Below, one piece after another: positions 1 to 6,201 of a stretch of 8,557 nucleotides of DNA (position 1 is its first letter; every line of letters starts with the position of its first letter). This stretch comes from Cyclobacteriaceae bacterium (GTDB taxonomy: Bacteria; Bacteroidota; Bacteroidia; Cytophagales; Cyclobacteriaceae), in the NCBI GenBank assembly GCA_030637245.1, contig DAOVVI010000041.1, positions 1 to 8,557 on the forward strand. The letters are read 5' to 3'. The notes beneath the pieces are model-generated. The model was not told where the DNA came from and searched no databases. It saw only the letters and a list, made by a program, of their open reading frames with translations. Position numbers and translations under genes: made by a program.

Positions 1-1392
1 AAGCTGATCTTCTTCATATTCCATAAGACTTTTTTCAATGAAACCATCAATCAGTTCATTCATATATCTACTTGGTTCTATTCCGGTTCTCCGTCTCTGT
101 TTCTTTTTGATTTCTTCGATTACAGATATTGTAACGTACAGATTTCCATCAATTGAAAATAGAGAATCCTCAGAAAATGAATCAGTCAAAGAAGTATTCC
201 ATTTTCCCGCTAGCAAGGAAGAATCAGCCAATTGAACAATTTTTTCTCTTACCAGGGAATACTCTTGAAAATTGTTTTGAGCTTTCAATTTTGATATTAC
301 AGCTTGTCGGCTAAGTTTCGAACGATCATCTTTTGAAACTCTTTGTTCCAGATCTTCTTTAATTTCCTCAAATGGTTCCAATCCCTTTTTTTCTTCAAGT
401 TTAATAATATGCCATCCAAATTTACTCTTGACCGGGTCACTGATTTCCCCGGGGGTTTGAAGACTAAAGGCTGCATTTTCAAAAGCAGGATCATTTATCT
501 GTTTCAAACTAATAAAAGGCAGCGTTCCTCCATTATTTTTCGTTCTTTGATCTTCTGAATACTTTTGACACAATTCATTCCAATCTGCGCCTCCAATAAT
601 CTGATCATAGATTTCAAATATTTTATTTCTTACAGAAACAGAATCTCCATTATTTCCATTGATCCGAACCATGATATGAGAAACCTTTACTTTTCCACTG
701 GATGGCCTTTTGTCATGTATTTTCAAAATATGGTATCCAAATCGAGATCTTAAAATATCTGAAATAGAGTCTTCCGGAGTTTTATATGCGGCGTCTTCAA
801 AAGCAAATACCATTTGAAAAGCTGAAAAATACCCGAGCCTCCCTTTGTTTGATTTAGCCGAGGGATCTTCAGAAAATTTGGCAACCAATTCCCCAAAGTC
901 CTGCCCGGATTTTGTCTTTTCATATACTTCTCTTATTTTTTGGTATGCTTTAGCCGTATCCTCCGGCAAAGCATCCGGCGTAACACTTACTAAAATATGA
1001 GAGGCGTCTATTTCATATTTCATCCTGTCGTAAGCCTCCTCAACTAATCTTTCCTGTTCTTTAGCTTCAGATAAGTATGGTTTTATTAACTGATCTTTAT
1101 AGGTTTCAAATTCATCAAGAAAGGACTTTGTGGTATCTAACCCGGTTGATTTTGCTGCTTCTACTTTAAGTTTAAAATTTATAAAAAGTTCAAAATATTC
1201 ATCAACATCTTTATCTGTATAGATACTATCATTGTTGAAATTATTTTTTTCATATACATATAAAAACTCATCAGCTATAGTGGGATCTTTATCTATTGAA
1301 AATAAAGTCGAATTCGCCAAATCAGATTTGGGAAGAATTGCGCAGGATGAAATAAAAACGATTAGATATTGAAAGAAAAAAAACTTTCTCAT
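1..1392 (-). CDS. PpiC/SurA-like peptidyl-prolyl cis-trans isomerase, probable lipoprotein (3' end outside window)
   Basis: Reading leftward from the ATG at 1392 gives 464 uninterrupted codons that reach the window edge without a stop, so the C-terminus is missing. The N-terminus is a short positive and hydrophobic leader (MRKFFFFQYLIVF) followed by ISSC, which fits a lipobox with Cys17 as the lipidated residue; a plain Sec signal is the alternative. Residues about 30-125 are a helical, charged region like the N-terminal chaperone segment of SurA/PrsA proteins. Two parvulin (rotamase) domains follow: about 127-227 (starts DASHILV, ends GYHILKIHDKRP) and about 236-333 (starts VKVSHIMV, ends GWHIIKLEEKKG). 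Each has the paired His motifs and the F/YSEDxxxxxxxGxLxxF segment of the family. Such proteins catalyse proline isomerisation and assist folding of exported and outer-membrane proteins in the periplasm. The gene is 203 bp downstream of the RsbW-like gene and could have its own promoter. The family assignment is strong; the lipoprotein call is moderate. Confidence 0.9.
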   Translation of the reverse strand, partial: MRKFFFFQYLIVFISSCAILPKSDLANSTLFSIDKDPTIADEFLYVYEKNNFNNDSIYTDKDVDEYFELFINFKLKVEAAKSTGLDTTKSFLDEFETYKDQLIKPYLSEAKEQERLVEEAYDRMKYEIDASHILVSVTPDALPEDTAKAYQKIREVYEKTKSGQDFGELVAKFSEDPSAKSNKGRLGYFSAFQMVFAFEDAAYKTPEDSISDILRSRFGYHILKIHDKRPSSGKVKVSHIMVRINGNNGDSVSVRNKIFEIYDQIIGGADWNELCQKYSEDQRTKNNGGTLPFISLKQINDPAFENAAFSLQTPGEISDPVKSKFGWHIIKLEEKKGLEPFEEIKEDLEQRVSKDDRSKLSRQAVISKLKAQNNFQEYSLVREKIVQLADSSLLAGKWNTSLTDSFSEDSLFSIDGNLYVTISVIEEIKKKQRRRTGIEPSRYMNELIDGFIEKSLMEYEEDQL

Positions 1393-1595
1393 GATGCGAA
1401 ACACATATTTTTAAAAATGAAGTGCAATTTTAATGAAAAAAATGGCTTTACAAATAAAATATTGAGCGGAAAGTATAATTGGAGTTTATTTATAAATCAG
1501 GTATTTTTTGAATTAGGGTACCAAACTTGCCATCGCATACAGGTATGGTGTGGTTTTATAATTTTCTACATTCTTAATTTATTGACTTCCCCTAA
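1393..1595. other. Intergenic spacer between the kinase gene and the PPIase gene
   Basis: This is 203 bp of AT-rich DNA between two leftward genes. No convincing gene is present; the rightward reading frame crossing it resembles no known family. It is long enough for a promoter for the isomerase gene, but no perfect TAnnTTTG box was found on the minus strand; the nearest is CAAGTTTG, with one mismatch. An imperfect palindrome lies at 1530-1553 (inner arms CATAC and GTATG, outer CCA and TGG), which might be an operator but could be chance. No terminator with a stable stem and T-run was seen after the kinase stop. Confidence 0.5.
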
Positions 1596-2006
1596 TCATA
1601 TCTTTTTGTGGAGTCGATAAACATTTTTCTTTTCACCTTTAATGAGTTCTATTTCATCCATGATTCGCCTCACTAGCATCAGGCCAATTCCTCCTTTTCT
1701 TTTTTGCTTTACGATATCTGAAATGGATGGTTCCTGGTAGTTACCAATATTAAATCCATCTCCATGATCTATGATGTCAAAAGTAATTTCTGACTTTCCG
1801 TTAACTCGTACTTTTAGCTCAAGTTGATCATTGGGGTTGCAATTGTGTGAATGAATGATCAGGTTGGCACATACCTCGTCAACTGCCAATACAAGTGTAT
1901 TTACAGTTACTTCCGGAATAGAATTTTCGCTTAATACCCGTTGGAGGAACTCGCGAATCTCTCCCAGTTTACTTTTACTACAAGGTACCTTAAACTTATA
2001 CTCCAT
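1596..2006 (-). CDS. RsbW/SpoIIAB-type serine kinase (anti-sigma factor-like, HATPase fold)
   Basis: A 136-residue protein consisting of one GHKL-type ATPase/kinase domain, the usual size for RsbW and SpoIIAB. The N-box is DEVCANLIIHSH (residues 43-54, with Glu44 and Asn48), the G1 box is DHGDGF (80-85) and the G2 box is GGIGL (105-109). Family members phosphorylate a serine on a STAS partner and, when the partner is unavailable, bind and inhibit an output protein, classically a sigma factor. I start it at the ATG at 2006 (MEYKFKVP), preceded by an AAAGGGA stretch. A TTG two codons upstream at 2012 is possible but less likely. The start lies 11 bp inside the end of the STAS gene, which suggests translational coupling and matched amounts of the two proteins. 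The STAS substrate is encoded directly upstream; no sigma factor is visible nearby, so calling it an anti-sigma factor is only by analogy. Confidence 0.9.
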   Translation of the reverse strand: MEYKFKVPCSKSKLGEIREFLQRVLSENSIPEVTVNTLVLAVDEVCANLIIHSHNCNPNDQLELKVRVNGKSEITFDIIDHGDGFNIGNYQEPSISDIVKQKRKGGIGLMLVRRIMDEIELIKGEKKNVYRLHKKI

Positions 2007-2337
2007 TAACAATTCCCTTTGCCTCTGCTTCGCTTTCGGTAATTTTTAATAGTTGATCCAGACCTAAAATTTGAAATACGTGCTTTACTTTATCACTTAG
2101 ACCATAAATCACCAAATTAATACCACTTTCCTCTAAATCATTGATATATGACATGAAAACACCTAAACCAGCAGACGAAATGTACTCTAATTGCTCACAA
2201 TTGACCATTATCTTCTTGTACTTGCTAGTTGCTTCGCTTATTGATTCATCTAAATGAATTGACGAGCTGGCGTCAACTTCTCCAATGACATAGATAGTGA
2301 AAATGTCGTTATCGAGAGAATTTTTAATCTCAACCAT
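1996..2337 (-). CDS. STAS-domain anti-sigma-factor antagonist (RsbV/SpoIIAA-like)
   Basis: A 113-residue single STAS domain, close to the length of SpoIIAA and RsbV. The segment LEYISSAGLGVFM (residues 50-62) aligns with the phosphorylation loop of the family. By alignment with B. subtilis SpoIIAA (DSSGLGV, Ser58), Ser55 is the likely phosphorylated residue, with Ser54 in the position of Asp57. The early GEVDASSS segment (19-26) matches the family's GELD-type strand and turn. In its unphosphorylated form such a protein binds the kinase and frees the kinase's other partner; phosphorylation by the kinase ends the interaction and a PP2C phosphatase restores it. Both partners are encoded on either side: the phosphatase ends 38 bp upstream and the kinase gene overlaps the 3' end by 11 bp. 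The start is the ATG at 2337, without a clear ribosome binding site, as is common in Bacteroidota. Confidence 0.92.
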   Translation of the reverse strand: MVEIKNSLDNDIFTIYVIGEVDASSSIHLDESISEATSKYKKIMVNCEQLEYISSAGLGVFMSYINDLEESGINLVIYGLSDKVKHVFQILGLDQLLKITESEAEAKGIVNGV

Positions 2338-2375
2338 AATGTAATTACGTGTTTAGGGTATATAAGTTTTTCTTT

Positions 2376-4436
2376 TCATTTAACTTTTACAATTAATGTG
2401 GTTATATCATCTTCTAAATTAGAAGATTCACAAAAATCATATAATGTTTTTAAAATTTCTTCTTTTATGTATTCAGCGCTATAAAAAGCATGCTTCTCCA
2501 AAAATAGTTTCAGGCGATCATATCCAAATTCTTCATTCCGCTTATTTTTTGCTTCAATGATACCATCTGTATATAAAAATAATATATCACCTTGATAATA
2601 ATCGATTTCATTAACTTCAACAAATTTATTGAACTGATCATCACGTAAAATACCTAATCCCAAACCATTATCTGCTAAAAAGCTGACTTTTTTATCTCTT
2701 GCCGAATAGTATAAGGTAGGACAATGACCTGCCCTGGAAAATTCAATGTTTTTCTTTTTGCTATCAATAATAAAATATGTAGTAGTTATAAAGGACCTTC
2801 TATCCAGGCAACCGCTCAATGCATTATTCGCTTTAACAATAAATTCTTTTGCCGATAAATTAAGTTGAACCAGGCTTTGGAAAACAGCTTTCATTTGCGA
2901 CATGTGAAAGGCTGCGGATGTTCCTTTTCCGGAAACATCGCCTACTATGATCGCCAGTCGGTTTTTATCCAATTTATATGTATCGAAGTAGTCGCCTCCT
3001 ACCTCCGCTGCTGCCTTGGAAAATGCACTTATTTCCATATCATCATTGGAGCAAAGAGTTTTTGGAATTAAGCTATCCTGAACTCGTTTGGCAATTTTCA
3101 GTTCTTCCTTATAACGCTCATTGATAATAGCTTCCTCCATTAAGCGATAATTCTCAATGGAAATACTTGCCTGGTTGACGAATGTCTTTATAATTTCTAT
3201 CATTTCCTTACCAAATCCATCATTGACGTCTTTTAATAAGGCCAAGGTTGCGATTTGTTTATCCTGATTGAACAATGGGATCACAAATATCGATTTGTAA
3301 ATTTCATGTTTCAATCCGGCCGTAAACCTGCCAGGATTTATATTTCTGGAAGGTACTGAGCTTTGTACTTTTCTTATTTTACTACCTTTAACACTATTGA
3401 GTATTTGAGCCTTTTCTTTCTTGTCAATCTTAAAATAAAGTGTGCTTTTAGGCTTTTCGCCTGAATCCATTATATCGAGCCAGGCAGCATTGGCTAGCAC
3501 AACGCTTACAGAACTCTCAAGCAAAATATCAAATACCTGTTCTTCACTTTGACCTGTATTCCTTGATTGACTCAATTTCTGGAAATTGATGACTTCTACA
3601 AGTTTTTGTTCGAAAACAGAGGATGTCGGAAGATTAAATAAAATTACGAGAACGGAAAAAACGCAATATACCAGAGTAAAAATATAAAGGGCTCTTATTG
3701 TAATTACTTCAACGGCACTGAAAACCAGCGAAAATCCATGATCTTGTCCATAATCATCTAAAATTGTATAGAAGTATAATATATACAAAGCGATTAATAT
3801 AATTAATAAGATACTCTTCAATTTTTGTTTAAAATTCAAATAAGCAACCCATTTTAAATTAACGCTTAATACAATGCCCAACAGAGCCAGTATGACCAAA
3901 ACTACCAATCCAAGACCGGTGGAAATTTCCAGGGAAGTAAAAAATAATAGAGAGCTGCCTAACAATCCATATTCAAATACATTCCACGTTCTAATGAGCC
4001 ATTTGCTTTTCTGATAAAGGATAAGCCGTTTCCAGACTGTGAATGTGGCGATTAAAAATGTAATGATCAGGCCAACATTTACTTGATAAAGCGTATCAAG
4101 AAAATATGGATTTCCTCCATGCTCATGGTCCTTTAATGCTTCCAATAAAAAGTTAGATAATAGAGATACAACCGTAGCAATCAAACCAGTCACAAAAACT
4201 TTCCACAATAAATCGATGATATTGAAACTTTCCTGACTGCCAATATTATTTCGATAGAAAAAATATATGATAACAATAAATACAATCAGCAGCGCTTTGG
4301 AAAAAAACAGGTAAGGATCGGAAGAGGCATTGTGAAGTTGCCCAAATCGAAATATATACCCTGACCCAAGTATAGCGAGCCAGGTGAAAATACCCAAAAA
4401 AGTAATAAATCTCAGGATATTTTTTTGTGAGGGCAT
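2376..4436 (-). CDS. Membrane-anchored GAF-PP2C (SpoIIE/RsbU-type) serine phosphatase
   Basis: A 686-residue protein in three parts. Residues about 10-270 contain roughly eight hydrophobic segments (about 10-30, 45-61, 78-100, 117-135, 153-170, 172-192, 206-224, 237-267), a polytopic inner-membrane region with no sensor domain I recognise. Residues about 285-430 look like a GAF domain (segments SIFVIPLFNQDKQIATLALL and FVNQASISIENYRLMEEA), followed by a helical linker to about 455 (ELKIAKRVQDSLIP), the usual junction before a SpoIIE phosphatase. Residues about 470-686 are the PP2C domain with metal-binding motifs GGDYFD (Asp482), GDVSGKG (Asp500), AGHCP (569-573), LYTDGI (Asp624) and EDDITTLIV (Asp677), so it should be active. 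Inferred role: dephosphorylate the STAS protein encoded 38 bp downstream in response to a membrane or cytoplasmic signal. The start is the ATG at 4436. Confidence 0.93.
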   Translation of the reverse strand: MPSQKNILRFITFLGIFTWLAILGSGYIFRFGQLHNASSDPYLFFSKALLIVFIVIIYFFYRNNIGSQESFNIIDLLWKVFVTGLIATVVSLLSNFLLEALKDHEHGGNPYFLDTLYQVNVGLIITFLIATFTVWKRLILYQKSKWLIRTWNVFEYGLLGSSLLFFTSLEISTGLGLVVLVILALLGIVLSVNLKWVAYLNFKQKLKSILLIILIALYILYFYTILDDYGQDHGFSLVFSAVEVITIRALYIFTLVYCVFSVLVILFNLPTSSVFEQKLVEVINFQKLSQSRNTGQSEEQVFDILLESSVSVVLANAAWLDIMDSGEKPKSTLYFKIDKKEKAQILNSVKGSKIRKVQSSVPSRNINPGRFTAGLKHEIYKSIFVIPLFNQDKQIATLALLKDVNDGFGKEMIEIIKTFVNQASISIENYRLMEEAIINERYKEELKIAKRVQDSLIPKTLCSNDDMEISAFSKAAAEVGGDYFDTYKLDKNRLAIIVGDVSGKGTSAAFHMSQMKAVFQSLVQLNLSAKEFIVKANNALSGCLDRRSFITTTYFIIDSKKKNIEFSRAGHCPTLYYSARDKKVSFLADNGLGLGILRDDQFNKFVEVNEIDYYQGDILFLYTDGIIEAKNKRNEEFGYDRLKLFLEKHAFYSAEYIKEEILKTLYDFCESSNLEDDITTLIVKVK

Positions 4437-4480
4437 CCTAATTCAGTTTAAGTCATGAAAACGAATATAATGCTAATTTC

Positions 4481-4512
4481 TGACTATCAAAATTCAATGA
4501 ATTTTATAGTCA
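4481..4512 (-). promoter_or_regulatory. 14-bp inverted repeat between guaB and the phosphatase gene (terminator or leader hairpin)
   Basis: On the minus strand TGACTATAAAATTC is followed by a three-base loop (ATT) and then GAATTTTGATAGTCA, which pairs perfectly apart from one bulged G. This is far more regular than the surrounding AT-rich DNA. It lies 29 nt past the guaB stop and 44 nt before the phosphatase start. There is no clean T-run on the minus strand after it, so a classic intrinsic terminator is only moderately supported. It could end guaB transcription, stabilise the guaB 3' end, act as a leader structure for the phosphatase mRNA, or bind a dimeric regulator. Confidence 0.55.
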
Positions 4513-4531
4513 AAATTTCTTGTGTGAATGG

Positions 4532-4539
4532 CAAATCTA
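4532..4539 (-). promoter_or_regulatory. Possible -7 promoter box for the partner-switch operon
   Basis: The minus strand reads TAGATTTG, a perfect match to the Bacteroidota primary-sigma -7 consensus TAnnTTTG, immediately after the guaB stop codon. A promoter here would start transcription near 4525-4528 and give a leader of about 90 nt that contains the hairpin at 4481-4512. No convincing -33 TTTG/TTG element is visible at the expected distance, and the motif is short in AT-rich DNA, so this may be chance. Confidence 0.3.
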
Positions 4540-4541
4540 TA

Positions 4542-6011
4542 TTATCGGCTATAATTTGGAGCTTCCCTGGTAATTTGAATATCATGAGGATGGCTCTCCC
4601 TGACTCCCGCAGCAGTTATTTTTACAAATTTAGCATCCGCCAGATCAGAAATTGTTTTTGCTCCACAATAACCCATTCCAGCTTGTAATCCTCCAACTAA
4701 TTGATAAAGTACTTCTGACACCAATCCTTTATATGGAACCCGGCCACTTATACCTTCCGGAACTAATTTTTTAACATCATCTTCAGTATCCTGAAAATAT
4801 CGGTCTTTTGAACCGTCTTCCATAGCTTCAATTGATCCCATTCCACGGTATGTCTTAAACTTTCTGCCTTCATAAATGATCATTTCTCCAGGTGCCTCTT
4901 CAGTACCGGCCAAAAGGGAACCGATCATAACACTATCTGCTCCTCCAGCTATTGCTTTTACTACATCACCTGAAAAGCGGATACCTCCGTCTGCTATCAC
5001 AGGGACACCTCTATCTTTCATGGCTCTGGCAACTTCGGTAACAGCAGTCAACTGAGGTACTCCAACTCCCGCAATCACCCTTGTTGTGCAAATACTTCCG
5101 GGACCTACACCAACTTTTACTGCATCTGCCCCGGCGTCAGCAAGCGCAATGCCCGCCTCATAAGTAGCAATATTTCCTACTATTACATCCAGGTCCTGAA
5201 ATTCTTTTTTAACGGATTTCAATGCTTCTATTACTCCTTTTGAGTGACCATGGGCCGTATCGATACTTATCACATCTACTCCAGCTATAGCTAACGCTGA
5301 TATCCTGTCGATAATGTTAGAGGTGACTCCGACAGCAGCTCCTACTCTCAACCTTCCATAGACATCTTTACATGCATTGGGGCGATCAATATTTTTAAGA
5401 ATATCTTTATAAGTAATTAATCCGGTCAGTTTACCTTCTGCATTAACAATCGGAAGTTTTTCGATTTTATGAATTTTAAGAATTTCTTCCGCTTCATCCA
5501 ACGAAATCTCATCAATTGCAGTAATCAGATTATCCCTGGTCATTATTTTCTGTACTGGTACAGACATATCTTTTTGAAACCTCAAGTCCCTATTGGTAAT
5601 AATCCCCAAAAGCTTGCCTTTTTCATCCACAACTGGAATACCCCCAATCTTGAATTCTCTCATTATTTTTACCGCATCACCGGCTGTTGAATCAATATTA
5701 AGCGTAACCGGATCTAAAATTAGTCCGCTTTGAGATCGTTTTACTTTTCTCACCTGATTCGCCTGATGGTCAATGGACATGTTTTTATGAATAAAACCCA
5801 TGCCTCCTTCCAGTGCCATAGCAATTGCAAGATTTACTTCCGTAACCGTGTCCATTGCTGCAGATACCAAAGGTATATTGAGTGCGATGTTTTTTGTGAG
5901 AATTGTTTTTGTTTGAGTGTCTCTTGGGAGAACTTCAGAAAACCCAGGTACTAATAACACATCATCGTATGTAAGGGCTTCAGAATTGAATAGTTTATTA
6001 TCTAGGGGCAT
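4542..6011 (-). CDS. guaB: Inosine-5'-monophosphate dehydrogenase
   Basis: A 489-residue protein of the usual bacterial length. It oxidises IMP to XMP with NAD+, the committed step of guanine nucleotide synthesis, in the cytoplasm as a tetramer or octamer. Features in order: N-terminal barrel start ([18 protein letters not shown], 13-30), AAMDTVTE (51-58), two CBS domains inserted in the barrel (about 95-152 and 155-212), the IMP-site loop GSICTTR with catalytic Cys308 (305-311), phosphate-binding IADGGIR (339-345), GSLLAGTEE (364-372), MGSIEAM (391-397), the flap Arg404-Tyr405 dyad in SKDRYFQ, and [11 protein letters not shown] (419-429). Nothing catalytic is missing. The ATG at 6011 gives the standard N-terminus; there is no clear ribosome binding site, and the start codon's first base falls in a 10-bp inverted repeat. 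The gene is divergent from the TPR gene and is followed, 105 bp on, by the partner-switch operon. Confidence 0.98.
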   Translation of the reverse strand: MPLDNKLFNSEALTYDDVLLVPGFSEVLPRDTQTKTILTKNIALNIPLVSAAMDTVTEVNLAIAMALEGGMGFIHKNMSIDHQANQVRKVKRSQSGLILDPVTLNIDSTAGDAVKIMREFKIGGIPVVDEKGKLLGIITNRDLRFQKDMSVPVQKIMTRDNLITAIDEISLDEAEEILKIHKIEKLPIVNAEGKLTGLITYKDILKNIDRPNACKDVYGRLRVGAAVGVTSNIIDRISALAIAGVDVISIDTAHGHSKGVIEALKSVKKEFQDLDVIVGNIATYEAGIALADAGADAVKVGVGPGSICTTRVIAGVGVPQLTAVTEVARAMKDRGVPVIADGGIRFSGDVVKAIAGGADSVMIGSLLAGTEEAPGEMIIYEGRKFKTYRGMGSIEAMEDGSKDRYFQDTEDDVKKLVPEGISGRVPYKGLVSEVLYQLVGGLQAGMGYCGAKTISDLADAKFVKITAAGVRESHPHDIQITREAPNYSR

Positions 6012-6040
6012 GGCAAATAAATTTCTAATCTTATTTGCCA
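6011..6040. promoter_or_regulatory. Perfect 10-bp inverted repeat at the guaB start (probable operator)
   Basis: TGGCAAATAA (6011-6020) and TTATTTGCCA (6031-6040) are exact reverse complements separated by 10 nt. The arm centres are 20 bp apart, about two helical turns, a geometry suited to a dimeric DNA-binding protein. The proximal arm includes the first base of the guaB ATG. The distal arm lies just downstream of the TAATTTTG box, so bound protein would block transcription initiation. As RNA, the same repeat could fold into a hairpin hiding the start codon, but only if transcription starts at or upstream of 6040. Confidence 0.55.
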
Positions 6041-6042
6041 GT

Positions 6043-6050
6043 CAAAATTA
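6043..6050 (-). promoter_or_regulatory. guaB: Probable guaB -7 promoter box
   Basis: The minus strand reads TAATTTTG, a perfect match to the Bacteroidota -7 element TAnnTTTG. Initiation would be expected about 4-7 nt further on, near 6036-6039, giving a leader of about 25-28 nt. The expected -33 TTTG is replaced by a T-rich stretch, so the match is partial. Its position directly before the inverted repeat supports a real regulatory region. Confidence 0.45.
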
Positions 6051-6201
6051 CATAGATGAATGGATTTAAAAAATCTTGCATAGATAATTTTATGATTTGC
6101 GTTTTTACATAAAATTTGTAATGATTGTATTTGTTATGGTTTTTAGACTATTAATTAATAAATTTAACCTCATTTATAAATAATTTCCATTTCTGATCCT
6201 G
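6051..6201. other. Divergent guaB / TPR-gene control region
   Basis: Very AT-rich, non-coding DNA between two divergent genes, so it must carry the upstream part of both promoters. For the rightward TPR gene I find no perfect TAnnTTTG; near matches are TAAAATTTG (one base too long) and TGTATTTG. A perfect 12-bp AT palindrome, TATTAATTAATA, lies at 6149-6160, about 40 bp before the TPR start; it may be a binding site or a product of base composition. Confidence 0.5.

Noticed and set aside
343..753. Short plus- and minus-strand frames inside the PPIase gene
   Set aside because: They are alternative frames of a clear two-domain parvulin gene and have no domain content.
1530..1553. Imperfect palindrome (CCA...CATAC / GTATG...TGG) upstream of the PPIase gene
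   Set aside because: Only five contiguous base pairs plus three outer ones with mismatches between; such matches are expected by chance.
1369..1620. 83-codon plus-strand frame across the gap between the PPIase and kinase genes
   Set aside because: It overlaps the ends of two well-supported minus-strand genes, resembles no family, and its composition is that of translated AT-rich spacer.
4455..4688. 77-codon plus-strand frame over the guaB end and hairpin region
   Set aside because: More than half is antisense to conserved guaB codons; the rest covers the inverted repeat. No coding signal is visible.
6100..6145. Promoter for the TPR gene based on TAAAATTTG or TGTATTTG
   Set aside because: Neither fits TAnnTTTG exactly and no -33 element is correctly spaced, so a specific call would be guesswork in AT-rich DNA.
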